DNA of 64,000 nucleotides from Pelagicoccus sp. SDUM812003. Its GTDB lineage: Bacteria; Verrucomicrobiota; Verrucomicrobiia; Opitutales; Opitutaceae. Below are positions 33,438 through 41,511 of the stretch, piece by piece. The stretch covers positions 62,001 through 126,000 of the forward strand of contig NZ_JARXHY010000011.1 in the NCBI RefSeq assembly GCF_031127815.1. Reading direction: 5' to 3'. The translations under genes and the position numbers were made by a program. The notes under the pieces were generated by a model. The model was not told the DNA's origin and ran no database searches. It saw only the letters and a list, made by a program, of their open reading frames with translations. How positions within the stretch are numbered: position 1 is the first letter of the stretch; each line of letters begins with the position of its first letter.

Positions 33438-33884
33438 CTAGAGCGTTTCGATGGTCCAGGTCCATTGGCCCGCTTCGGGGAATCGAAGCCAGCCGAAACT
33501 GCTTTTCGATCCTCCGCGTGGACTGGTGATCGCTCCAGGATTGAGTAGGAGCGTATCCCCCGAGCGTTCGCGTAGCGGCTGATGCAGGTGCCCGTATAAG
33601 ATGGCGGATACGCCGGAGACGCCCTCGCTGGGTGGCAGGTGCTGCAGGCGAAATCGGTGGCCGCCTCGCTCGAATTCGAGGCGCTGCGGCCATTGGCCGA
33701 AGGGATCGCAGTTCCCGCAGACGATGGCGAGATCCGCCGGCAGGTACTGCAATGGCTCGATGGTCGAGGGGTGGGTGACGTCCCCTAGGTGCCAGATTTC
33801 ATCGGCCTTCGCCAGGCGTTTTACGAGGCGGTCCGGGAGGCTGCCATGGGTATCGGAGATGACTGCGATCTCAGGGAGTTTCAC
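33438..33884 (-). CDS. YfcE/MJ0936-type metallophosphoesterase
   Basis: A 148-residue calcineurin-fold phosphodiesterase. Metal-binding motifs are ISDTHGS, WHLGDVTH, CGNCDPFG (usually GNCD) and the C-terminal YGHLHQP. The GTG start at 33884 is chosen because AAGGAAGG lies eight bases upstream and because similarity begins at VISDTHG. It overlaps the 3' end of the CPBP gene by 14 bases, suggesting translational coupling. The substrate is unknown. It is the last gene of the long minus-strand run. Confidence 0.9.
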   Translation of the reverse strand: MKLPEIAVISDTHGSLPDRLVKRLAKADEIWHLGDVTHPSTIEPLQYLPADLAIVCGNCDPFGQWPQRLEFERGGHRFRLQHLPPSEGVSGVSAILYGHLHQPLRERSGDTLLLNPGAITSPRGGSKSSFGWLRFPEAGQWTWTIETL

Positions 33885-34830
33885 GACTGAGACCTTCCTT
33901 GCGTTTGAGCAGAAGAGCGAAGCCTGCGATGAACACGACGAGCACCATGCTGACCCAGTAGCCATCCGCTACGCGCGTGGTGCCGCTGAAGGAGCTCGCC
34001 TGATCGGTGGTGACGAAGGCGGAGCCGAACAGCTTGATGGTGAAGACCCAGCCGGCGTGAATGGCGATGCTGGCCCACAGGTTTCGACCCAGCAGGAACA
34101 CCTGATGCAGAGCCACGCCCACCAGGAAGATCGCCAAGAGGTACTTCAAGTCGAATTCGGTGAAGACTGCGACGGCGGTGCCAAACGCGATCTGGGCCGC
34201 CTGCGCCGCTCCTATTTCGCTCGGGGCGAGGTGTCCCAATGCGAACTCAGGGGTTTTGAAGTGCAGAAGAGCGAAGAAGAAGGATGAGCAAAGAAGCGCT
34301 GGCAGCGGTTTCATCGCTGTATAGAACATTCTGAATACAAGCCCGCGAAAGACGATTTCCTCCAGCGTTCCGATGAGCAGGGCGGCGAGGATGGCGTCGT
34401 CGGCCTTTTTCAGAAGAAGGCCTGCGCTCCACTCCGGATTGATGGCGAATGCTCCGGTGGCGGTGTTGAAACCATAGATGATGAAGATCATGGCGATGCC
34501 GCTGACGAACCAGAGGCCGAAGGTGGCAGCGAACGGCTTTGCGAACCCGATCGCTCGGAAGCTGGTTATGCGACATTTGACGAAGAGGTAGGGCAGCAGA
34601 AACAGGACGCTTACCCAACGGGCTCTGTCGAAGAATTTCGGATACGGCTTGCTGGCGAGGTAGCTGCTCGCGTCGGGGTCGACGAAATGGGTGATCTTGA
34701 AGGCGATCAAGCTGAGCACGGCTCCGGATATGAGGGAGCCGAAAAAGAGCAGGGCTAGCAGCCAGATCCCTTTGAGCGAATACTGATCCTCTCCCAAGTC
34801 GTAGAGGATGTGCCTGCGGTCGCGTGTCAT
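33871..34830 (-). CDS. CPBP family intramembrane metalloprotease
   Basis: A 319-residue integral membrane protein with about eight hydrophobic segments. The CPBP (CAAX/Abi) signatures are GTLEEIVFRGLVF (EExxxR) and FFFALLHFK (FxxxH), with further hydrophobic helices carrying a histidine (SIAIHAGWVF). Such proteases cleave in the membrane or act in bacteriocin self-immunity and protein processing. It overlaps the downstream metallophosphoesterase gene and follows a zinc-ribbon gene by 18 bases. No peptide or bacteriocin gene is nearby. Confidence 0.88.
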   Translation of the reverse strand: MTRDRRHILYDLGEDQYSLKGIWLLALLFFGSLISGAVLSLIAFKITHFVDPDASSYLASKPYPKFFDRARWVSVLFLLPYLFVKCRITSFRAIGFAKPFAATFGLWFVSGIAMIFIIYGFNTATGAFAINPEWSAGLLLKKADDAILAALLIGTLEEIVFRGLVFRMFYTAMKPLPALLCSSFFFALLHFKTPEFALGHLAPSEIGAAQAAQIAFGTAVAVFTEFDLKYLLAIFLVGVALHQVFLLGRNLWASIAIHAGWVFTIKLFGSAFVTTDQASSFSGTTRVADGYWVSMVLVVFIAGFALLLKRKEGLSRETP

Positions 34831-34848
34831 CTGCTGCGGAAAGCGGCC

Positions 34849-35097
34849 CTATTGGCTCTCGTACTCGCCCTCGCCGATTTTTTTCAGGACCTTGAAGCCG
34901 GCGGCCTTCGAGTCGCTGACCGACGGTTTGCGAAGGATCTTCATCTGCGGAGCGGTCAAGCTCGGTCCCCGGTCGATTTCCTGCCCGCATTTGGGGCACT
35001 CGATGGGGTCGGGCTCGTTGGCGGATAGCGAAATCTCAAGCTCGCCGCGGCAGAGCTTGCAGCGTCCGGATTTTGGCCTGAAGCGCTGCAGTGGCAT
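34849..35097 (-). CDS. Small zinc-ribbon protein, unknown function
   Basis: An 82-residue protein with CKLCRGEL and, about 20 residues on, CPKCGQEI: two Cys pairs making a classic zinc ribbon. The C-terminal half is basic and hydrophilic (MKILRKPSVSDSKAAGFKVL). It sits eight bases after the PPIase-like gene and 18 before the CPBP protease gene, so it is in the same operon. It resembles FmdB-type regulatory ribbons, but the exact family is not assigned. Confidence 0.7.
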   Translation of the reverse strand: MPLQRFRPKSGRCKLCRGELEISLSANEPDPIECPKCGQEIDRGPSLTAPQMKILRKPSVSDSKAAGFKVLKKIGEGEYESQ

Positions 35098-35105
35098 GGG
35101 AAAAA

Positions 35106-36764
35106 CTAGTTCGCTTCCGGGCGAGCGAAGCCGGCTCGGATCTGCTCGGCCGTCATCAGCGTTTGGATGTATTGCTGAGCGGACATGCGGGCGTAGGCAT
35201 TGTTGAGCGAGGAGGCGACCTGCTCGTACTGCTCGTCGCTGCGGTCGATTTCGGGAACCTCCTTCTCGAGCACGTAAACGTAAGCGCCTTGGTTGTTTTG
35301 TCCGAGGCGCACGAAGTCGGATACCTCGGATTCTTCCATGTCGACGAGGGTGGAAAGCAGACGACGATCCATATCTTCGGCGGGTTCGGAGAGGGAGAAA
35401 TCGGTGTAGGAAGTCACTTCCAGGCCGGCTTCCTCCGCCGCGGCCCCGAAGGCCTCCTCTCCAGTCGCGGCCGCTTCGAGCGTCTGCTGCAGCTCGACGG
35501 CGTAGTCCGCCCGAGCCTTGCGCAGAGCTTCGCGCTGCACGTCGGAGGCGACGCGTTCGCGGATGGTTTCCAGCTTCGGAGTGACGGAGGCGATCTCGTC
35601 CTTGTAGAAGATGACGATGGCCCGATTTCCGTTGAGGATCGGTTCGGAGTAGTAGCGATCCGGAGTCAGGTCGAACGCTTGCTCGACGATGTCGCGGCCC
35701 CAGGTGGTGCCGATCGGGGTTTCGTTTTCCGCGAAAGGCGGCGTGTTTTTCATTTCGAGGTCGAGTTCGTCAATGACCAGGTCGAAGCCTTCCGAGCCGA
35801 GCGAGAGCTCGTTGTCGATGATGTCCAGGACCAGGTCATGGGCTCGTTCCAGAGCCAACTCGCGGGCCTTTTCCATGCGGTAGTCCTGGCGGACGGCTAG
35901 GCGAGCCTCTTCGAAGGTCACCGGCTCAGGCTGAGCGGCCTCTTCCTCGCCTTCGGCAGGTTCTGCGGGGGCAGGTTGATAGCGATCGTAGTTGTCCTCG
36001 AAATAGGTGATCAGCTCGTCTTCGGTGGGCTGCACTCCGTCGACGAAGCGGCTGGCGTCGATTTCCACATAGTCCACGGAGCGTCGGACAGGGGTTTGGT
36101 AGGTGAAGCTGTACTGCTCGTAGTGCTCCTTGATCTGCTCCTCGGTGACTTCGATCTCCGGTTGGTAGGCGTTCAGGTCGAGCTTGGCCACCATGACGTC
36201 CCACTTGGCGAGTCGTTGGCTTAGAGCGTTGAGCACTTCGGATTCCTGCGCGAAGCCAGCTCCGGAGAGGACCGAGTAGACCTTTTCGATGCGGTAGTCC
36301 TCCTCAAGGATGCGACGCAGGTCGGCTTCGGTGGCGCGGCCTCCCAGCTTGAGGTTGTCTACGATCATGGTGTAGGCCTGCGGATCGAAGGCGCCGTTGC
36401 GGCCTTGGAAGATGGGGCGCGACTTCAGGAAGGCCTCCAGCTGCTTGTCGGTGGGACCCGGGATGTTGTGCTCGTTGGCGATGTGCAGAGCGGTAGCCCG
36501 TTCGAAGGGCAGGTTGGCGCTGGGGCGCATGTTTCCAGAGAGGGTGGCGCTCAGGTTGGCGTCCGTCTGGAATGCTTGGCGCTTCGCTTCGGTGTTGAGC
36601 TCCGTGTCGAAGAAACGCAGTTCCGCGAGGCGGGAGTCTCTGCTGCCTCCCATGGGCCCCTGATTGCCGATCGTGAATACGAAGGCGACGACCAGGACGA
36701 CGAGGAGTACGATGAAAACGATGCGGAAATGCTTTTGAGCGTTTATTTGGAGCCAGGAGATCAT
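35106..36764 (-). CDS. SurA/PpiD-like periplasmic chaperone, membrane-anchored
   Basis: A 552-residue protein with an N-terminal transmembrane anchor (FRIVFIVLLVVLVVAFVFTI) and a large periplasmic part. The SurA_N-type helical region includes ALHIANEHNIPGPTDKQLEAFL, PIFQGRNGAFDPQAYTMIVDN and EADLRRILEEDYRIEKVY, as in PpiD. Acidic Glu-rich inserts (PAEGEEEAAQPEPV) and long helices follow. The parvulin catalytic motif (with its conserved His) is not evident, so it may act as a chaperone without isomerase activity. It begins 135 bases after the YihY gene; the zinc-ribbon gene follows. Its role in outer-membrane protein folding is inferred. Confidence 0.75.
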   Translation of the reverse strand: MISWLQINAQKHFRIVFIVLLVVLVVAFVFTIGNQGPMGGSRDSRLAELRFFDTELNTEAKRQAFQTDANLSATLSGNMRPSANLPFERATALHIANEHNIPGPTDKQLEAFLKSRPIFQGRNGAFDPQAYTMIVDNLKLGGRATEADLRRILEEDYRIEKVYSVLSGAGFAQESEVLNALSQRLAKWDVMVAKLDLNAYQPEIEVTEEQIKEHYEQYSFTYQTPVRRSVDYVEIDASRFVDGVQPTEDELITYFEDNYDRYQPAPAEPAEGEEEAAQPEPVTFEEARLAVRQDYRMEKARELALERAHDLVLDIIDNELSLGSEGFDLVIDELDLEMKNTPPFAENETPIGTTWGRDIVEQAFDLTPDRYYSEPILNGNRAIVIFYKDEIASVTPKLETIRERVASDVQREALRKARADYAVELQQTLEAAATGEEAFGAAAEEAGLEVTSYTDFSLSEPAEDMDRRLLSTLVDMEESEVSDFVRLGQNNQGAYVYVLEKEVPEIDRSDEQYEQVASSLNNAYARMSAQQYIQTLMTAEQIRAGFARPEAN

Positions 36765-36899
36765 AGGGAGCTAGCAATTAAAAGAGGGCTAAACTAGGCT
36801 TGGGCCCTTGCCTGTCAATGGACAAAACCAGCCCTGCGCGAGGGGGGACTCAGAGGGGAGAATCGGCAAGATCGCCGCCTTGGGGCGAGAGGAACGCGA

Positions 36900-38363
36900 T
36901 CACTGCTGATCGCTCGATTCAGGAGCCTTGACGGGCACGACCTCGAAGCGTTCGACCAGCGTGTCGAAGGTGTCCTCTTCGAAGGCTTCCTTGCGGGCTT
37001 TGTTCAGCGCGAGGTGATAGTGCCTGACCACGGGATCGTAGTTGTCGAAATGGCTCTCGTCCGGAGCGTCGCCGTAGGACTCGAAACTGCGCTTGAAGTC
37101 GATAAGCGAAATCTTGTCGAGCGGCTTGGCAGGCTGGTAGCTGTAGGCGTGATAGGCCCCTTTTTCCGGAGGCGGAAGGGCCGAGGCGAAGCCCAGCTTG
37201 CAAAGCCGGTGCATGGCCGAGCTGGCCAGCTGTCGCGGCAAGCTGTGCATGCTCGCCAGTTCGCTGGAGGAGAGCGGGGCGTCGCAGGCTTTGAACTGGC
37301 GGCAGATCTGCGTGAACAGCAGCAGGCAAAGGCTTTCCTGGGAGGCGTGACTGAGCTCGTCCCAGGCGATTTTTCCGCTCTTGAAGCGGGCGTTTTGCAC
37401 GGCGAAGGAAACGCGCCCGCCGAGCAGGAGGAACATCCAGAAGATGTAGAGTCCGATGATGAGGATCAGCGGAAGGGCCAGCGAGCCGTAGAGGGTGCGC
37501 TGCATGGCGATTCGCTCGACGTAGAGAAACGCCAAGGTGTTGTTGCCAATGAAGCTGATGACGGTGAAAACGGCTCCCACCGATGCCGCCTTCCACTCCA
37601 CATGGGTATTGGGAATGAAGCGGTAGAAGAAGGTGAGCACCACGGTGATCACCACGAAGCTTGCGATTTTCGCCCCGTAGGCCGACACCCAATGGCTGAA
37701 GAAGGTGCTCCCGGGAATGCTGTCCGTGAAGGTGCTCAGCTTTTCGTTGAGAAACATGATCTCCGAGACGGTGAGGGCGATGCCAGCGAAGACGAGCACT
37801 GCTCCGAGGGTGATGATCGTCCAGTAGAGCACGATGCGGGTAGTCATGGTGCGCCCCCGAGCGACGCCCCAGATATCGTTGAAGGCGTCTTCGATAGTGA
37901 TGAAAAGCTGGATGACGATCAGCACCAGTATCAGGGATCCGCCCACGCCTACCGTGCCGGATTGGCTGGCGGTTATGAATTGGGAGATCATATCCGAAAG
38001 CCCGTTGTCGGTCCCGCTTTCTTGGGCGGTGTCCTGGGCGAGCGAGACCTGGGGGGCGATGAAGGAAATGGCGTTTTCGATGGCGTGCTGAGCCATGTCC
38101 GGCTGGGTCTTGTCCAGCACGAAACCCGATACCAGAACCATCAAAGCGATCAAGGGACCGAGGCCGAGAAGAGTGCTGAAGCTCAGGGCGGCGGCCCGGA
38201 TGATGATTCGGTTCTCCTTGAGACCTGCCCAGGTGATGGCCACCACGCGCATCGTGGCATAGAGCCAGCGCTTGCGTTTCGAGTAGCTGAGATCATGCCG
38301 CTTCCACATCTCCTTCTTGAGTAGGAGACTTTTGGATACGAGTTTCTGAAGTCGTGGGTTCAA
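36900..38363 (-). CDS. YihY/BrkB-family integral membrane protein
   Basis: A 487-residue inner-membrane protein. Six transmembrane helices span about residues 40-330. The conserved YihY core includes RAAALSFSTLLGLGPLIALMV, IVLIVIQLFITIEDAFNDIWG, FYRFIPNTHVEWKAASVGAV and LFLYIFWMFLLLGG-like segments. The C-terminal 150 residues are cytosolic and helical, with a winged-helix-like part (CRQFKACDAPLSSSELASMH). YihY was once annotated as RNase BN, an assignment since withdrawn. It lies between the GYF_2 protein and the SurA-like chaperone, all on one strand. Function is unknown. Confidence 0.88.
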   Translation of the reverse strand: MNPRLQKLVSKSLLLKKEMWKRHDLSYSKRKRWLYATMRVVAITWAGLKENRIIIRAAALSFSTLLGLGPLIALMVLVSGFVLDKTQPDMAQHAIENAISFIAPQVSLAQDTAQESGTDNGLSDMISQFITASQSGTVGVGGSLILVLIVIQLFITIEDAFNDIWGVARGRTMTTRIVLYWTIITLGAVLVFAGIALTVSEIMFLNEKLSTFTDSIPGSTFFSHWVSAYGAKIASFVVITVVLTFFYRFIPNTHVEWKAASVGAVFTVISFIGNNTLAFLYVERIAMQRTLYGSLALPLILIIGLYIFWMFLLLGGRVSFAVQNARFKSGKIAWDELSHASQESLCLLLFTQICRQFKACDAPLSSSELASMHSLPRQLASSAMHRLCKLGFASALPPPEKGAYHAYSYQPAKPLDKISLIDFKRSFESYGDAPDESHFDNYDPVVRHYHLALNKARKEAFEEDTFDTLVERFEVVPVKAPESSDQQ

Positions 38364-38394
38364 GGGACTTGCGGGCCGAAGGCTCCCTTGGGAA

Positions 38395-39321
38395 TCAGTT
38401 TAGGAAGAACTCGTAAACGTACCCCAGCAATCCGATCGCGCCGACCACCGTGCACACGATCAGGTAGCGTATCTTGACGATGGCGCTCATGAGGTAGATC
38501 GCCGCCATCAGAAGTAGATTGGAAATCAGCAGAACGGTGTCGCCGCTGGAGTAGAAGAGCATCGTTAGCAAACCGGCCCCGACGGCGGCCCTGAATCGAA
38601 GAAGTGGATACGCCTCGGTGACCTGAAGCAGCAGAAAAACAACCATCAGCAAGTCGAAGGCGGCTACCACAAGGTATGGGCTTTTCGCCATGCGAAGCAC
38701 GTCGGCGCTCATCACCAGCTCGCGCTCGATGAACCCCATGGCCAGAATGGAGCCGATGAATAAAACCGTCAGGAAACGCAGCCCGAAGAAGGCTACCGCG
38801 GCTCGTTTTTCGCGCGGGGAGCGGCCGCTCGGATCGTCGGCTCGACCCTCCGCCAGAGCCAGCATCTTGGTGACTTCCAGCTTTTCGGGTTTCTCTTCCT
38901 CTTCCTTCTTCAGCTTCTTCTTTTCCTTGTCCTTCGCCTTTTTCTTTGGCTGGGACTTGGCCTTCTGGGCGGGTTCCGTTTCGCCGTCTTCAGCTTCCGA
39001 CTGCTCGTCGCTTGGCGCGGTGGCGTCCGCCTCTTGATCCGCTGCCGCTTCCTCCTCGGCCTTTCTGGCGGCTTCTTCTTCCTCTAGACGGCGCCGCTCC
39101 TCCACTTCCTGGGTGCGAAGCGAGAGTTTTCGCTTTTTGGGAAAGAGTGTATCCATCATCTCCTGATTGGAGGAGATGAGCAGCCAGTTTTCGGTCTCGA
39201 TGTCGTAGTAGTAGGCGGACGCGTCCAGTTTGCCCGCCTCGATCAGCGAAGCGATTTGGTCGATGTCGAACGGACCGCTGGAGTCTTCGTCGCCTTCGCG
39301 ACGGATGTAATATTCTCTCAT
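38395..39321 (-). CDS. GYF_2 domain membrane protein with charged linker
   Basis: A 308-residue protein. The N-terminal GYF_2 domain (about residues 1-60) has YYIRREGDEDSSGPFDIDQI, ASLIEAGKLDASAYYYD and ENWLLISS, with the typical W at the end. Then comes a long low-complexity Glu/Lys/Ala-rich linker (residues 75-165), probably coiled coil. Four transmembrane helices follow from about residue 178 (VAFFGLRFLTVLFIGSILAM and three more). In related phyla such GYF_2 proteins act as adaptors; the role here is unknown. It is in the same strand group as YihY, 31 bases away. Confidence 0.75.
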   Translation of the reverse strand: MREYYIRREGDEDSSGPFDIDQIASLIEAGKLDASAYYYDIETENWLLISSNQEMMDTLFPKKRKLSLRTQEVEERRRLEEEEAARKAEEEAAADQEADATAPSDEQSEAEDGETEPAQKAKSQPKKKAKDKEKKKLKKEEEEKPEKLEVTKMLALAEGRADDPSGRSPREKRAAVAFFGLRFLTVLFIGSILAMGFIERELVMSADVLRMAKSPYLVVAAFDLLMVVFLLLQVTEAYPLLRFRAAVGAGLLTMLFYSSGDTVLLISNLLLMAAIYLMSAIVKIRYLIVCTVVGAIGLLGYVYEFFLN

Positions 39322-39397
39322 TGGCTAGGGAAGGGTAGCCAATGAGACACTGGTAAGCCCCTGAATGTCAAGGCGCCTGCGCGTCCTTGCGGTCCTA

Positions 39398-41179
39398 TTA
39401 CATTCGTTCCAAGGTAGGAATGCCTAGGAGACCTAAGCCGGTTTCCAGAACATCTAAGGTTCTTTGGCAGAGCATGAGGCGTCGGCACTTTATTCCTTCG
39501 TCTTCGACGATGACTTTGTTGGCGTTGTAGAAGGAGCTGTAGGCTCCGGCCAGCTCGAAGAGGTAGGTGCAAAGCAGGTGCGGGCGCAGGGCCTCCACGG
39601 TTTGCTGCAGCACGCCGACGAACCCGAGGATCTTGCGGGCGAGGGCCAGCTCCTCCGGGGTTTCCAATTCGCTGGCCCGAGCTGAGAGGTCCTGCAGCTG
39701 ATCGGCGTCGATATTGCGGAAGATGCTCTTGATGCGGGTGGCGGCGTAGAGCAGGTAGGGTGCGGTGTTGCCTTCGAAGCTGAGCAGTTTGTCCCAAGCG
39801 AAAACGTAGTCGCTGGTGCGGTTTTGCGAGAGCTCGGCGTAGCGGATGGAGCTGGTGCCGATGGTTTTGGCGCAGGCCACGATTTCCTCCTCGCTCAGCG
39901 GAGTCTGGCCTTTTTCGATCTTTTCCGCGTTCTTCTCGCGCATCAGCTTGGCGGCTCGTTCGATGGCCTCCTCGATGAGATCCTTGAGCAAAACGGGCTC
40001 GCCGGATCGGGAGGCCATGGCCTTGCCGTTTTCGCCCATGATGGTGCCGTGAAAGACGTGGGTGAACTTTGGGAAAGTGCGACCGGTTTTCTCGAACCAT
40101 TTCCTGGAAGTCAGCTCGAGCTGCTCGAAATGGTCCTTCTGGCGAAAATCGGTTTCGATTATGATGCTGGAGGCTTTGAAATGCTCCGCCCGGTAGAGCA
40201 TGGTGGCGAGATCGGTGGTGGCGTAGTTGGAGGCCCCGTCCGATTTGCGGTACATGAACGGCTGGGTGGCGAAGCGCTTGTGCTCCGGATGGAAGACCAC
40301 CCAAGCTCCTTCGCTCTCCTCGCCGAGGCCGCATTGTTCGAGCTCCTCGTAGACCTGCCCCACCATATTGCGGTAGAAGCTCTCGCCGAGGTAGTGGTCG
40401 AAGCGAATGTCGAAGAGTTCGTAGACGCGCTTGATGCCGTCGATGCTGTGTCGGTTGACCTGCTCCCAAAGGGCCATGCTTTCCGGATCCTCGCGCTGCA
40501 GCCTCACCAGCTCCTCGCGCGATTCCTTGAGCACGGATTCGTCCTCCGAGGCCAGCTGGCTGCCGAGCTTGTAGAGCCGCTCCAGCTCGCCGAGCGGATT
40601 GGCTTTGAGGTTTTCTTCGTCGAGAAAGCGCTTGTAGGCGTAGAAGAGGCGACCGTAGGCGGTGCCCCAGTCGCCGATGTGGTTGTCGCGAATCACGGTG
40701 GCCCCACAGAATTCCAGCAGCTTGCAGATGGACTCGCCGATGATCAGCGAGCGCAGGTGCCCGATGTGCATCTGCTTGGCGGTATTGGGCGAGCTGAAGT
40801 CGACCACCACGGTTTCCTTCTCCTGCAGGTGGGCGGAGGCCTGTTTCAGCTGTTCGGAACCGGAAAAGGCGACCAGCCAGTTCTGCAGGAAGCCCGGGGT
40901 GAGCTTGAAGTTGATGAAGCCCGGACCGGCGATGCTGATTTCCGCGTTGGCGGCGAGCTCCGGCGCGTCGGCCAGCTGGTCGACGATGGTTTGGGCGATT
41001 TGTCGAGGATTGCTCTTCTGCCGCTTGGCGTAGGGCAGGGCGCCATTGGCTTGCACGTCTCCGAAGCGCGGGTCCGCGGGGCGGATTTCAGGAGAGAAGG
41101 AGTCATCGAGTCCAGCGGCTTTGGCGGCCTCTAGGACGAGGGATTCGATCTTCTTGGCGACATCAAACCAGTCTTGCAT
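39398..41179 (-). CDS. argS: Arginyl-tRNA synthetase
   Basis: Class I synthetase charging tRNA-Arg, 593 residues, cytosolic. The N-terminal additional domain (residues 1-95) precedes the catalytic core with FSSPNTAKQMHIGHLRSLIIG (HIGH signature). The C-terminal side of the catalytic fold has GTIMGENGKAMASRSGEPVLL, the ArgS-specific replacement of KMSKS. The helical anticodon-binding domain ends with LGLLGIPTLERM. Start ATG 41179 gives the canonical MQDWFDVAKKIE start; the frame continues upstream to 41239 without support. It is the first gene of the minus-strand run at 39-33 kb. Confidence 0.97.
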   Translation of the reverse strand: MQDWFDVAKKIESLVLEAAKAAGLDDSFSPEIRPADPRFGDVQANGALPYAKRQKSNPRQIAQTIVDQLADAPELAANAEISIAGPGFINFKLTPGFLQNWLVAFSGSEQLKQASAHLQEKETVVVDFSSPNTAKQMHIGHLRSLIIGESICKLLEFCGATVIRDNHIGDWGTAYGRLFYAYKRFLDEENLKANPLGELERLYKLGSQLASEDESVLKESREELVRLQREDPESMALWEQVNRHSIDGIKRVYELFDIRFDHYLGESFYRNMVGQVYEELEQCGLGEESEGAWVVFHPEHKRFATQPFMYRKSDGASNYATTDLATMLYRAEHFKASSIIIETDFRQKDHFEQLELTSRKWFEKTGRTFPKFTHVFHGTIMGENGKAMASRSGEPVLLKDLIEEAIERAAKLMREKNAEKIEKGQTPLSEEEIVACAKTIGTSSIRYAELSQNRTSDYVFAWDKLLSFEGNTAPYLLYAATRIKSIFRNIDADQLQDLSARASELETPEELALARKILGFVGVLQQTVEALRPHLLCTYLFELAGAYSSFYNANKVIVEDEGIKCRRLMLCQRTLDVLETGLGLLGIPTLERM

Positions 41180-41511
41180 AGGGTCGCTTAGAAAACTCCC
41201 CGCGAGGGCGCGAGCAAGCTCCGAATGGCGCATCGCCATTTAGCCGATTTCGAGAAATGCCCGTAGGAACCCCTAAAAGCGTGCGGGAGAAGCCCTTGAA
41301 AACGCCTTCAGGTTAGGGGCTTGACACGTGTGGCATAATACGCACTTCAAAATTGCCGCTTGGGCGGAAGGATTGAAAGGGCCACCAGCCTCGGATGTCT
41401 TTTCTCCTATGCGTGGCAATGGTGTGGGTGACGCTTTCCAGCGACGATCAATCGCGGGTGTGATCCCTCCGTGTCACGGGCGGCTCGAAATACGTGTCCC
41501 GTAAAATCGAA
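41180..41511. other. Divergent intergenic region between argS and the pyrimidine phosphorylase gene
   Basis: This 332-base region must contain both promoters. A TTGACA sequence at 41321-41326 is visible, but no well-spaced -10 follows it. No hairpin or repeat stands out. No small gene with a ribosome binding site was seen. Confidence 0.45.

Noticed and set aside
37014-38324. Long open frame on the plus strand opposite the YihY gene
   Set aside because: High-GC antisense shadow: His/Glu/Asp/Arg-rich product, no ribosome binding site, and the opposite strand encodes a clear membrane protein.
39824-41134. Long open frame on the plus strand opposite argS
   Set aside because: Antisense shadow of a conserved tRNA synthetase with no motif of its own.
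41321-41326. TTGACA as a promoter for the pyrimidine phosphorylase gene
   Set aside because: No -10-like hexamer lies 16-18 bases downstream; the only CATAAT is six bases away.
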